Source: a virus
IMG/VR virus record: IMGVR_UViG_3300005530_000018
Location: 1 to 41,005 of that record
Length of the DNA stretch: 41,005 nucleotides
Reading direction: 5' to 3' (one strand)
A program made the position numbers and the translations under genes. A model generated the notes under the pieces. The model did not search any database. It had not been told where the DNA came from and worked only from the letters and a program-made list of their open reading frames with translations. Positions 1-8,421 of the stretch are shown here, one piece after another (within the stretch, counting starts at the first letter, position 1; every line of letters begins with the position of its first letter).

Positions 1-382
1 GGTCGATGGTAAGGGTCCTGGCTCGTTCCTGCCGGGTGCGCTGGCCGCGGTCGGCATCCAGCTCCCGGAGGACCCGGAGCGGCCTGAACGGGGTGATCTG
101 CTGGTGATGGGGTCCACGGACGTGGCCACCGCGTGGGGCGAGTTCCTGGAGGCCATCTCGCCCGAGGCTGACGCGCTCCGGCACATCGGCCAGCTCCCGT
201 TGGAGGCCGCGGTGGCATCGGCGAACACGAGGCCGCTCGGTGACGCGGAAGCGCTCGGCCGCCGGATCTCCGGTGCGGACATCAGTCCTTTGGTCGGAAT
301 CGTGCACGCGCGATGGGCTTTCGGGCAGCGATCATCTATCCTGGCGCCATCTGACGTGGACCCGGGAGCGTGGTACGTGTGA
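1..382 (+). CDS. terL: Terminase large subunit, C-terminal part (gene split by contig ends)
   Basis: This is the 3' part of the DNA-packaging motor gene that begins at 39788. The reading frame enters at base 2 (V-D-G-K-G-P-G-S) and matches the frame leaving the right end, where the same 40 bases occur. Joined across the circle the protein is 519 aa, normal for a phage large terminase. This part holds the end of the RNase H-like nuclease domain; the acidic residue of VVDGKG lies at the join and a later acidic residue (D in GDLLVMG or GADISP) may complete the metal site. It ends with TGA overlapping the portal start. Confidence 0.9.
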   Translation, partial: VDGKGPGSFLPGALAAVGIQLPEDPERPERGDLLVMGSTDVATAWGEFLEAISPEADALRHIGQLPLEAAVASANTRPLGDAEALGRRISGADISPLVGIVHARWAFGQRSSILAPSDVDPGAWYV

Positions 383-1776
383 GCGCTCGTCTGCGCACCG
401 CCCGAGCGATAACCCCCGGCCGCGCGCTGGCGCTCCCCCGCGGTACCCGTTCCCAGAGCGTGGCCCGGCAAGCGGTCCAGATGGTCCAGCTCTACGGCGA
501 GCCGAACGCGGAGCAGCCATTCACCTCGTTCGCCGAGTACGCCCGCGGCGCGTACGGCGCTCAGGGGTACCCGGGCAACTCCGTGGTGTTCTCGTGCATC
601 GACCGGCGAATGTCCGTGTTCGGCGAGGCCACGTTCAAGTGGCGGGACCTCAAGAGCAAGCGCATTTACGGCTCCCCGGCGCTGTCCAAGCTGGAGGCCC
701 CGTGGCCGGGCGGGACCACCCAGAGCCTGCTCCACCGGGCCGAGCAGGATGCGAGCCTGGCCGGTAACGCGTTCGTGCGGGACGCCGGCAATCGCCTGGA
801 GCGGCTCCGCCCGGACTGGACCACGATCGTGTCCCGGGTCACCACCGATGAGCTCGGCGAGGAGATTCGCGAGGTCATCGGCTTTGTCCACGACCCGCAG
901 GGCGAGGACGGGGACCGCGAGGCCGCGTTCTATCCGGTGAGCGAGGTCGCGCACTGGGCGCCTATCCCGGACCCCCTCGCCAACTTCCGCGGCATGTCCT
1001 GGCTGACCGTGGTGGTCCGGGAGCTGGTCGGGGACGCGCGGATGTCCGAGTACCGCGAGAAGTACTTCACGAACGCGGCCACGCCCAACCTGGTGATCAA
1101 GTACTCCCAGAAGATGGCCCCGGAGCGGATGGAGCGGCTCCGGACGGCCATCGCCGCACGGCACGCCGGCGCGGAGAACGCGTTCGGGACGCTCGTGCTG
1201 GACGAGGGCGCGGACTTGACCATCGTGGGCAAGGACATGGTGGGTAGCGCGTTCGACGTGCTCCAGGCCGCGAGCGAGACCCGGGTGTGCATGGCGGCCG
1301 GCGTCCCGGCCATCGTGGCCGGTGCGCGCCAGGGCATGGAAGCCAGTGCGATCGGGGAGTACCAGACCGCGCTCCGGGCGTTCGCGGACCTGAAGATCCG
1401 CCCGAACTGGCGCGGCCTGTGCGGTGTGCTTCAGAAGCTGGTGGATACGCCGGCCGGTGCCCAGCTCTGGTACGACACCACCGACGTGTCCGCGCTCCAG
1501 CAGGGCGAGCAGGACATGGCCACCACGAGCCAGACGCAGGCGGCCACCATCAATGACTTGGTCATGAACGGCTTCACGCCGGACAGCGCGGTGGCCGCGG
1601 TCACCTCGGGGGACATGACGCTGCTCAAGCACACCGGTCTCCCCTCGGTTCAGGTCCAGCAGCAAGGCCAGGCCGGACCGCCGGCCGAGAAACCCGCGGA
1701 TCCACAGGCATCCTCGAGCCCAGCGGACAATACGGACACAACGGACACGGGCTCGAGCCCGGCAGAAGGGGCGTGA
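379..1776 (+). CDS. Portal protein (HK97/phage_portal family)
   Basis: The 465-aa protein should form the dodecameric ring at the packaging vertex, through which DNA enters and the tail attaches. The family is recognised from its position between terminase and protease, its length, and portal-like segments such as VVFSCIDRRMSVFGEATFKW near the N-terminus and the mid-protein helical region EYREKYFTNAATPNLVIKY. GTG 379 overlaps the terminase stop as GTGA and has GGGAG about 11 nt upstream; an upstream GTG at 370 would sit too close to that site. The C-terminal 50 residues are Pro/Ser/Asp/Thr-rich and probably disordered. Confidence 0.9.
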   Translation: MSARLRTARAITPGRALALPRGTRSQSVARQAVQMVQLYGEPNAEQPFTSFAEYARGAYGAQGYPGNSVVFSCIDRRMSVFGEATFKWRDLKSKRIYGSPALSKLEAPWPGGTTQSLLHRAEQDASLAGNAFVRDAGNRLERLRPDWTTIVSRVTTDELGEEIREVIGFVHDPQGEDGDREAAFYPVSEVAHWAPIPDPLANFRGMSWLTVVVRELVGDARMSEYREKYFTNAATPNLVIKYSQKMAPERMERLRTAIAARHAGAENAFGTLVLDEGADLTIVGKDMVGSAFDVLQAASETRVCMAAGVPAIVAGARQGMEASAIGEYQTALRAFADLKIRPNWRGLCGVLQKLVDTPAGAQLWYDTTDVSALQQGEQDMATTSQTQAATINDLVMNGFTPDSAVAAVTSGDMTLLKHTGLPSVQVQQQGQAGPPAEKPADPQASSSPADNTDTTDTGSSPAEGA

Positions 1777-1778
1777 CC

Positions 1779-2579
1779 ATGCGAGAGGCGTACGCGCGCG
1801 TCTTCGCGCTGGACGACATCCAGGTGGTATCCCGGGCCAAGGGCGGGGACGGGCGGACCGTGGAGGCATACGCCGCCGTCTTCAACGTGCCCAAGGAGAT
1901 CCACGATCGCAACGGTGACTACACCGAGGTCATCCACCCGACCGCCTTCAACCGCACCTTGAGCCAGGGCGCGGCCACCCGGTCGCTCTACCTGTACAAC
2001 CACGGGCTGAGCGTGGTCGACGGCCGGCCCGAGGCCATGTTCCAGGTCCCGCTCGGCTCCCCCACCTCGGTGACCGCGGACGGCAAGGGTCTGCGGACCG
2101 TGGCGCGCCTGAACCGCTCGGCGCTGGCGGACGCCACGCTGGAGGCGGTCAAGGCCGGGGACATCAAGGGGTACAGCTTCCGCGGGAACGCCTACCGCTC
2201 CGAGCCGGCCAAGACCCCGCGCGCCCGCAAGGGCGAGGCTCTGCCGACCGTGACCCGGATGGAGCTCAGCCTCCAGGACTTCGGGCCCACGCCGAGCCCG
2301 TACTACGAGGAGGCGGCCATCGTGGCCGTGCGGAGCATGCCTCTGCTACTCTCCGAAATCAACGGGCTCACGGAGTCCGAGCGCGTGGAACTGCTCCGCG
2401 CACTGATTGGCGCCACTCCCCTCGGGGACCCGGCCGCTCCGCCCGCTGCCGACCCGGCACCCGGCCCCGAGGACCCCACGCCGCCTGTGGCGCGCTCCAG
2501 TCGGGACAAGGACATCGCTCGTGCGCGTGCTCTCGCGCTCTGGGCGGACGTCAGCCGGATGGAGATGGCAGTCAGGTGA
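1779..2579 (+). CDS. Prohead maturation protease (HK97 family)
   Basis: A 266-aa protease that should cleave scaffold and capsid N-terminal delta domains during head maturation. The N-terminal fold is typical: VEAYAAVFNVPKEIHDRNGDY, then HPTAFNRTL, then YLYNHGL with the likely catalytic His, and MELSLQDFGPTPSPYY with the likely catalytic Ser. The C-terminal 70 residues (after the VRSMP region) are Pro/Ala-rich, then helical. ATG 1779 is preferred to GTG 1773 because AGAAGGGG lies 7-8 nt upstream of the ATG. The end overlaps the capsid start by 4 nt. Confidence 0.88.
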   Translation: MREAYARVFALDDIQVVSRAKGGDGRTVEAYAAVFNVPKEIHDRNGDYTEVIHPTAFNRTLSQGAATRSLYLYNHGLSVVDGRPEAMFQVPLGSPTSVTADGKGLRTVARLNRSALADATLEAVKAGDIKGYSFRGNAYRSEPAKTPRARKGEALPTVTRMELSLQDFGPTPSPYYEEAAIVAVRSMPLLLSEINGLTESERVELLRALIGATPLGDPAAPPAADPAPGPEDPTPPVARSSRDKDIARARALALWADVSRMEMAVR

Positions 2580-4075
2580 AGCGACGGCAGAGTGAGCTCA
2601 TCGTCGAGGAGATGGAGATTCTCCGGGCCGAGGTGGAGCTCATCGCGAAGATGGAGGTCCCGGACGAGGAGGCGGACAACCGCTCCGAGTACGAGACCGC
2701 CATTGCCCGCTCGGACGTGCTCCGGGCCGAGTGGAAGACCAAGAAGTCCGCGTACGACGCGGCCGTCGCGCGCGAGCGCGAGGTGGACGAGATCATGCGC
2801 GCCCACCAGGAGCAGGCGAACAACGAGCGCGGTGCCGAGCGCCGCGGGCCGGGTGTGGTCCGGACCCGGGACGCGTTCGAGGAGGACGCCGAGCTGACCC
2901 AGCTCGCCCGGTCCACGAGCCGTGGCAGCGTGGAGGCGGTCAACTTCGACCCCGAGCCCATCATTGAGCGGGCCAAGCTCGCGGTGGAGCAGGCCCCGCG
3001 GTGGGTGTCGGACGAGGCCAAGGAGCGCATGCTCCAGCTCCTGGAGGTCGATTCCGAGAAGCACACGCCGCTCATCGCGCGGCACATCCTCCTGACCGGT
3101 GGCCGGGCGTACGCCGAGGGGTTCAAGGAGCACGTCCGCTCCGGCGGTCGGATCATCCCGGACGTTCTCCGGGCGGCCATGTCCCTGACCTCGGGCAACG
3201 GCGGCGTGCTGGTCCCCCACTACCTGGACCCGACCATCATCCTCACGAACGCCGGCGTGTACGGCGGGACGATCCGGTCCATGGCGACCGTGAAGACGAT
3301 CGCCACCAAGACGTGGGAGGGCGTCACCTCGGCCGGCGTGTCCGCGAACTGGACCGCAGAGGCCACCGCCACCTCGGACAACTCCCCGACGTTCGGCGCT
3401 CCGTCGATCGACGTCAAGAAGGCCGACATCTGGATCACCGGCTCGTACGAGGTGTTCGAGGACTCCGGGTTCAGTTCGGACCTCGGCATGCTCCTCGCGG
3501 ACGCCAAGAGCCGGCACGAAGAGGCAGCGTTCGCCACCGCGAACAGCATCGCCACCCGGCCGCGCGGTGTGGTGGCCGCGGTGGCTGCGGTGACCGCCTC
3601 CATCGTCACCTCCATCACGACGGCCGCGTTCGTGGTGGGTGACGTGCACAACGTCTCCAACGCGGTCAACCCGCGGCAGGAGCAGAACCTGGCGTGGCTC
3701 GCGCACAAGGCGATCTACTCCAAGGTGCGCCAGTTCGACACCTCGGGCGGCGGCGGCTTCTGGGCCAACCTCCAGGTGGGCCAGCCCCCGATCCTGCTCG
3801 GCGCGCCCGCGATGAAGTCCGCGAGCATGACCAGCGTGATTACGACCGGCACGAACATCCTGCTGGCCGGGGACTTCTCGCAGTACTACATCATTGACCG
3901 GATCGGCATGTCGGTGATCTACGACCCGCTGGTGAAGACCACCGCGTCCGGCGCCGCGCCGACCGGCCAGGCCGGCTGGTACGCCCACTGGCGCGTGGGC
4001 GCCGACGTGGTCAACGCGGACGCGTTCCGTCTGCTCCAGCTCAACCAGGTGGCCGCGGCCACGGCCCTGGCGTAA
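2576..4075 (+). CDS. Major capsid protein (HK97 fold) with N-terminal delta-like coiled coil
   Basis: The 499-aa product starts with about 110 residues of charged helix (EEMEILRAEVELIAKMEVPDEE onward) resembling the HK97 delta/scaffold domain, followed by the capsid core from about residue 190 (LTSGNGGVLVPHYLDPTIIL, then WTAEATATSDNSPTFG and KKADIWITGSYEVFEDSG). The order protease then capsid fits the family. GTG start overlaps the protease stop (GTGA). A strong hairpin follows 30 nt after the stop. A very long antisense reading frame across this gene is a GC-rich shadow. Confidence 0.93.
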   Translation: MKRRQSELIVEEMEILRAEVELIAKMEVPDEEADNRSEYETAIARSDVLRAEWKTKKSAYDAAVAREREVDEIMRAHQEQANNERGAERRGPGVVRTRDAFEEDAELTQLARSTSRGSVEAVNFDPEPIIERAKLAVEQAPRWVSDEAKERMLQLLEVDSEKHTPLIARHILLTGGRAYAEGFKEHVRSGGRIIPDVLRAAMSLTSGNGGVLVPHYLDPTIILTNAGVYGGTIRSMATVKTIATKTWEGVTSAGVSANWTAEATATSDNSPTFGAPSIDVKKADIWITGSYEVFEDSGFSSDLGMLLADAKSRHEEAAFATANSIATRPRGVVAAVAAVTASIVTSITTAAFVVGDVHNVSNAVNPRQEQNLAWLAHKAIYSKVRQFDTSGGGGFWANLQVGQPPILLGAPAMKSASMTSVITTGTNILLAGDFSQYYIIDRIGMSVIYDPLVKTTASGAAPTGQAGWYAHWRVGADVVNADAFRLLQLNQVAAATALA

Positions 4076-4104
4076 GCGCCCCCGGTAGCTCCGGGGACGA
4101 GATG

Positions 4105-4140
4105 GTGGGGCCGGCCGTTTCTCCGTGCGGCCGGCCCCAC
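4105..4140 (+). terminator. Strong hairpin after the capsid gene
   Basis: A 13-bp perfect stem (GTGGGGCCGGCCG with its complement) around a 10-nt loop TTTCTCCGTG lies in the only sizeable gap of the head operon. There is no clear T-run, so it may only partly terminate, lowering expression of the glycosylation genes relative to capsid, or protect the capsid mRNA 3' end. Confidence 0.7.
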
Positions 4141-4159
4141 GCACACGGAGAGGAATGTG

Positions 4160-4927
4160 ATGCAGGACACAGTAAAGGATCAGGGGGCCCCGGCCCTCTC
4201 TCCTGATGAGCGGGTGGTGTACGGCTATCTCCGGCCCACCAACGTCCACGGCGACTTCATGGAGTGCCTGCTGGACATGGTGGCCTGGGACCGACAGCAC
4301 GCCGGCCGCATCGCGGGCCGGCTCGGGTTCCGCTCCAGCGCCAACCTGGCGTCCGGCCGTAACATGATCGTCCAGCACTTCCTGGAGCACTCGGACGCCG
4401 GCTGGTTGCTCATGCTGGACACGGACATGACCTTCCCGCCCAACGTGGTGGATCTGCTGCTGGCCAGCGCGCACCCGGAGAACGCCCCGATCGTCGGCGC
4501 GCTGTGCTTCGGGTTCGATGAGCGCGGTGACGTCCAGCCCACGCTCTACGGCCTGGAGCCTGACCCGGAAGCGCCCGAGGACCCGGCCCGCCTGCTGGTG
4601 ACCCGGTACCACGACTGGCAGCCCGAGGCCCTCGTCCCGGTGGCCGGCACGGGCGCCGCGGCACTGCTCATGCACCGCTCGGCGCTGGAGAAGATCAAGG
4701 CGGACGGCTACTCGGCGGCGTACCCCTGGTTCCAGGAGCTGGAGCACGGTGGGCGCGCGGTGGGGGAGGACCTCGGGTTTTGCTTCCGTGCGGTCCAGTC
4801 GGGTATCCCCATCTACGTCAATACCGCGGTCCAGGTCGGGCACATGAAAGAGCGCGTCCTGACTGCGGAGACGTTCTTTCTGTCCCGGGGCCTCCTGGCC
4901 CCCACACACCCGGGAGCGGCTGTATGA
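4160..4927 (+). CDS. GT-A fold glycosyltransferase, probably modifying the virion
   Basis: A 255-aa glycosyltransferase-like protein. It shows the metal-binding DxD motif (LLMLDTDMTFPP, about residue 95) and the downstream acceptor-site pattern GEDLGFCFRAVQSGIPIYV followed by VGHMK, as in phage GT family 2-like enzymes. The start ATG 4160 has GGAGAGGA 6 nt upstream and stands just after the capsid terminator. Genes that follow encode a second glycosyltransferase, a methyltransferase and an epimerase, so the likely role is adding sugar to a capsid or tail protein during assembly. Donor and acceptor cannot be told from sequence. Confidence 0.82.
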   Translation: MQDTVKDQGAPALSPDERVVYGYLRPTNVHGDFMECLLDMVAWDRQHAGRIAGRLGFRSSANLASGRNMIVQHFLEHSDAGWLLMLDTDMTFPPNVVDLLLASAHPENAPIVGALCFGFDERGDVQPTLYGLEPDPEAPEDPARLLVTRYHDWQPEALVPVAGTGAAALLMHRSALEKIKADGYSAAYPWFQELEHGGRAVGEDLGFCFRAVQSGIPIYVNTAVQVGHMKERVLTAETFFLSRGLLAPTHPGAAV

Positions 4928-5280
4928 GCAAGATCTACGAAAGCACGCACGAGGGCGCGGTGTCCTACGGCGAGGACGGGCTGGCCACCGTCCATCTGTG
5001 CAAGGGCCAGCAGTTCGACGAGGGCACGGACATCGTGGTGGCCCGGCCGGACCTGTTCAAGGAGGCCGGGGAGAAGATCCAGGTCTCGGAGAAGGTCCAG
5101 GTGGACGGCACCACCACGGACCGGGACGGCCACCCGATCGACGAACCCACCACGGACGACGGGACCACGCTCACGCCGGACACCCAGACCGAGGTCCGGG
5201 ACGGTGTGCCGCTCGTGAGCGACTCCATCCCGTCCAAGCCGACCAAGAGCGCCAAGACCACGGACACGAGTAAGTCATGA
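4924..5280 (+). CDS. Small structural-operon protein, paralogue of the next gene
   Basis: A 118-aa acidic protein of unknown function. Its first half contains YGEDGLATVHLCKGQQFDEG and DIVVARPDLF, which is repeated in the next gene; the second half is Thr/Asp/Pro-rich and probably disordered. It overlaps the glycosyltransferase by ATGA and the following gene by ATGA, so the three are translationally coupled. It could be a head-associated or linker protein and perhaps a glycosylation acceptor, given the Ser/Thr-rich tail; that is inference. Confidence 0.7.
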   Translation: MSKIYESTHEGAVSYGEDGLATVHLCKGQQFDEGTDIVVARPDLFKEAGEKIQVSEKVQVDGTTTDRDGHPIDEPTTDDGTTLTPDTQTEVRDGVPLVSDSIPSKPTKSAKTTDTSKS

Positions 5281-5552
5281 GCCTGGTGAAAAGCCTGGTC
5301 TCCGGGTTCGTCGGCTACGTGGAGGACGGGGCCCACCGTGAGGCGCACCTGGAGGTGGGTCAGGAGTTCGACGCGGACAGCGTCATCGTCCTGGCCCGTC
5401 CGGAGCTTTTCACCACGCGCCCTGTCGATGAGCCTGCTCCGGCCCGGGTCGTGCGCCCGGGTCGGGCGGGTTCCGCCCGAGGGCCCCGCGTGCCCGACCC
5501 GGCGGCCCCGACCGACCCGACCGACCCGAACGGAGCGCCGCGTGTCCTCTGA
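5277..5552 (+). CDS. Small protein, paralogue of the preceding gene
   Basis: A 91-aa protein. The N-terminal 45 residues (GYVEDGAHREAHLEVGQEFDADS, then VIVLARPELF) align with the core of the upstream 118-aa protein, showing a tandem duplication with diverged tails. The C-terminal half is Pro/Arg/Asp-rich (PTDPTDPN). It overlaps the previous stop by 4 nt and the next start by 11 nt. Function is not known. Confidence 0.65.
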   Translation: MSLVKSLVSGFVGYVEDGAHREAHLEVGQEFDADSVIVLARPELFTTRPVDEPAPARVVRPGRAGSARGPRVPDPAAPTDPTDPNGAPRVL

Positions 5553-6645
5553 CCTCGAGGCGAACGGACAAAACGGACATGTGCTCGAGGATGCGCCCGA
5601 GCTGGTCGTGATCGTGCCCTCCCGCGGCCGGCCTGAGGCCGTGGCCGAGCTGGCCGCCGCGTTCTCCGAGACGTGCACCGCGCGGACCCGGCTCGTGTTC
5701 GCCATCGACGATGACGACCCGGCCGGCCACCTCTACCTCATGGCCGTGGTCGACCGGGTCCGCGAGAGCGGTCAATCGCTCGGCATCCGCTCGGACTCGG
5801 CCAACAGCATGGTGGAGGCCCTGAACCAGGCCGCTCGGGCCGTGGTGGGTGCCGAGCATCCGCCGTACGCCGTGGCCTTCCTGGGGGACGACCATCGGCC
5901 GCGGACCCGCGGGTGGGACACCGAGTACCTGACCGCGCTCCGCCAGCTCGGCTCCGGCCTGGTCTACGGGGACGATCTCGTCCGCGGCGAGGCGCTGCCC
6001 ACGCAGGTGGCCATGACCGCGGACATCGTCCGCGCGCTTGGCTGGATGGCCCCGCCCGTGCTCGGTCACCTGTACGTGGACGACTTCTGGCGCAACCTCG
6101 GTGTGCACGCCGGCTGCATCCGCTATCTCCGCCACGTGATCGTGGAGCACCTCCACCCGGTGGCCGGGACGGCCGAGCTGGACGCCGGGTACGAGCGCGT
6201 CAACGCGCCCGAGGTCTACGCCCGGGACGAGGCCGCCTGGCGCCGCTTCATCGCCGAGGGCGCGTTCGCGGCGGCCGTGGCCGCGGTCAAGGCGCTCCAG
6301 CCGGCCGACCCGAAGCGGGAGCGGCTCATCGGCATGGCGCGAGCCTCCCTCGTGGCCGAGGCCGCCTACCTCACCGGCGGCCGGACCGTGGCCGACGTGG
6401 CCGAGGGGCCCACCGACCTGGCCTATCTCCTCGGCCCCGCACTCCAACTCCGCCACTCCCCCGAGCCGCTGGCGGCCGACGTGGTGTGCGTGACCGGGCT
6501 CCAGGCCGGCGCGGCGCTCGCGCTCGGGTCCCGGGCGGCCGTGATCGCGGGTGTGCCGCTCACCGAGCTGGCCGCGGCCGGCTACACGCTGCTTCGGACC
6601 CGAACGATCGGGGACTACCCGATCGCGTTGGGGGTCCGCCGATGA
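5542..6645 (+). CDS. Second glycosyltransferase-like protein
   Basis: A 367-aa protein with a GT-A-like N-terminal half: VVIVPSRGRPEAVAELAAAF, the acidic FAIDDDDPAGHLY, and FLGDDHRPRTRGWDTEY. The C-terminal third is Ala-rich and helical. GTG 5542, with CGGAG about 6-10 nt upstream, gives a protein starting just before the conserved fold; an upstream in-frame ATG would add a low-complexity stretch antisense in character to the previous gene. It sits between the first glycosyltransferase and a methyltransferase, supporting a sugar-modification cassette. Confidence 0.75.
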   Translation: MSSDLEANGQNGHVLEDAPELVVIVPSRGRPEAVAELAAAFSETCTARTRLVFAIDDDDPAGHLYLMAVVDRVRESGQSLGIRSDSANSMVEALNQAARAVVGAEHPPYAVAFLGDDHRPRTRGWDTEYLTALRQLGSGLVYGDDLVRGEALPTQVAMTADIVRALGWMAPPVLGHLYVDDFWRNLGVHAGCIRYLRHVIVEHLHPVAGTAELDAGYERVNAPEVYARDEAAWRRFIAEGAFAAAVAAVKALQPADPKRERLIGMARASLVAEAAYLTGGRTVADVAEGPTDLAYLLGPALQLRHSPEPLAADVVCVTGLQAGAALALGSRAAVIAGVPLTELAAAGYTLLRTRTIGDYPIALGVRR

Positions 6646-7196
6646 TCACCCGTCTCCGTCCCGCGTACAGCCCGGATGAGCTGGCCAAGATCTACGCGCG
6701 CCCGCATGACGCCGGCCCGCTCGTGGACCACCAGTTCCGCATCGCGGACACCGTGGAGCACGGCACGAGCCGCGGCTGGCGGCCGTGGCCCTCGGCCGCG
6801 GACCTCTCGTGCGGGGACGGGACCATCCTGCGCAGCATCCGTGCGGACCAGAAGTTCTACGGCGATCTCGCGCCCGGGTACCAGTTCCAGGGCCCGCTGG
6901 AGCAGACGATCCACGAGATCCCGTACGTGGACCTGTTCGTGTGCTGCGAGACCCTGGAGCACCTGGACGATCCCCTGGCCACGCTCAAGCTGATCCGCGG
7001 CACGTGCCGTTTCCTGCTCCTGTCCACGCCCGTGGACGCGGGCATGGACGAGAACCCCGAGCATTACTGGAGCTGGTCCAGGGGTGACGTGGAGGCGATG
7101 TTGGCCGAGGCCGGCTTCATGGACTGGACGTACCGGACCTCTGACCACCGCGCGGCCGGGTACCGCTACTGCTTCGGCATCTGGCTCGCGTCATGA
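6642..7196 (+). CDS. Class I SAM-dependent methyltransferase
   Basis: A 184-aa Rossmann-fold methyltransferase. Motif I is ADLSCGDGTIL and the motif with the conserved His is CCETLEHLDDPLATLKLIR, the UbiE/Methyltransf_11 pattern. It overlaps the glycosyltransferase (ATGA) and the next epimerase gene (ATGA). Within this block it most likely methylates a sugar or a nucleotide-sugar intermediate, although a protein target is possible. Confidence 0.78.
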   Translation: MITRLRPAYSPDELAKIYARPHDAGPLVDHQFRIADTVEHGTSRGWRPWPSAADLSCGDGTILRSIRADQKFYGDLAPGYQFQGPLEQTIHEIPYVDLFVCCETLEHLDDPLATLKLIRGTCRFLLLSTPVDAGMDENPEHYWSWSRGDVEAMLAEAGFMDWTYRTSDHRAAGYRYCFGIWLAS

Positions 7197-7993
7197 GGGC
7201 GCTCGTCACCGGCGCGGCCGGCTTCATCGGGCGGCATTTCGCGGCCGAGCTCCGGGCCCGCGGCTGGACCGTGGCCGCCACGGACGTCCGGCCGGCCCCG
7301 CTCGTGGCCGCCGAGGACATGCGCTCGTGGCTGCGGTGGGACACCGCCCGCTACGACCTCGTGGTGCACGCCGCGGCGCGCAGCCCACACCGGGCGGCCA
7401 TCGACTCGGCCCCGGCCATGCACCTGGAGAACCGGGAGCTGGACGCCGCCCTGTTCCGGTGGGCCGTGGCCACCGGTCAGCACCGGGTGCTGTACTTCTC
7501 GTCCTGCGCCGCGCTGGACCGGACTGTCCTGGACGACTACGGGCTCACCAAGCTGGCCGGTGAGCAGATGGCCGCGGTGACCCGGCGGGCCGGCGTCCCG
7601 GTGACCGTGGTCCGGCCGTTCTCCGGCTACGGGACCGACCAGGGCGAGGACTGGCCGTTCGGGGCCTTCCTCGCGCGGGCCAAGCGGCGGGATGATCCTT
7701 TCGTGATCTGGGGTGATGGCCGGCAGGTGCGGGACTGGGTCCACGTGGATGACATCGTGGCCGAGTCCCTCCTGGCCGTGGACTCCGGCACGGCCGCCCC
7801 GGTCAGCCTGTGCACGGGCGTGGGCACGTCCATGACCGAACTGGCCACCCTCATGTGCACCGAGGCCGGATACAGCCCCACGTTCGCGTACAGCGGGCAG
7901 AGCGGGGGCTCTCCGCGGCGGGTCGGAGTACCCGGGTTCGTCCGTCCCAAGATCAGCATTGCCGAGGGAGTAGCGAGGGCGTTCCGTGGCTAG
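7193..7993 (+). CDS. NAD-dependent epimerase/dehydratase (extended SDR)
   Basis: A 266-aa extended short-chain dehydrogenase. The NAD-binding motif TGAAGFIGRHF is at residues 5-15, and the catalytic YxxxK is DDYGLTKLAGEQM (around residue 118-125), preceded by YFSSCAAL with the Ser. WGDGRQVRDWVHVDDI is the typical C-terminal substrate-domain signature. It probably makes or epimerises the nucleotide sugar used by the neighbouring glycosyltransferases. Confidence 0.85.
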   Translation: MRALVTGAAGFIGRHFAAELRARGWTVAATDVRPAPLVAAEDMRSWLRWDTARYDLVVHAAARSPHRAAIDSAPAMHLENRELDAALFRWAVATGQHRVLYFSSCAALDRTVLDDYGLTKLAGEQMAAVTRRAGVPVTVVRPFSGYGTDQGEDWPFGAFLARAKRRDDPFVIWGDGRQVRDWVHVDDIVAESLLAVDSGTAAPVSLCTGVGTSMTELATLMCTEAGYSPTFAYSGQSGGSPRRVGVPGFVRPKISIAEGVARAFRG

Positions 7994-8420
7994 CTTCGTG
8001 TTCAATGTCGCCAAGGGCTCGATTGCCTACTACGCCGGGCTTCCGGCCGCATCGGACCGCCTGGTGGCCATCCCGATCGAAGCCTCGGGCGTGGTCAGCG
8101 ATGCGACCATGGTCGACTACGATGACGTGGCCACGCTGCTGGCCGGCGCCACGAACGAGCAGACCACGATGGGCCGCAAGACCCTCGCGTCCGTCACGGT
8201 CACCGTGGACGACACGAACGACCGGGTCAACATCGACTGTGCGGACATCACCTGGACCGCGGCCACCGGCAACGCCATCTCGGACATTCTCATCGCCTAC
8301 GACCCCACCGGGGCGTCCGCGGACAGCGCCCTCGTGCCGCTCACCTTCCACGACTTCTCCGCCACCCCGGACGGCACGGACATCACGGCCACGGTCTCGG
8401 ACTTCGCCCGAGCAGGCTGA
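7986..8420 (+). CDS. Small beta-rich virion protein, unknown
   Basis: A 144-aa protein of Thr/Asp/Val-rich beta character with a well-marked central stretch TLASVTVTVDDTNDRVNIDC. It has no catalytic motif that I can see. GTG 7986 overlaps the epimerase end by 8 nt. Position just before a lectin-like gene and the connector gene suggests a virion component, perhaps a head decoration or fibre protein; the role is inferred only from context. Confidence 0.6.
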   Translation: MASFVFNVAKGSIAYYAGLPAASDRLVAIPIEASGVVSDATMVDYDDVATLLAGATNEQTTMGRKTLASVTVTVDDTNDRVNIDCADITWTAATGNAISDILIAYDPTGASADSALVPLTFHDFSATPDGTDITATVSDFARAG

Positions 8421-8421
8421 C

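Noticed and set aside
2303-4909. 868-codon open frame on the minus strand across protease, capsid and glycosyltransferase genes
   Set aside because: It runs antisense to three recognised genes, has Arg/Gly/His-rich shadow composition and no ribosome site; long antisense frames are usual in GC-rich DNA.
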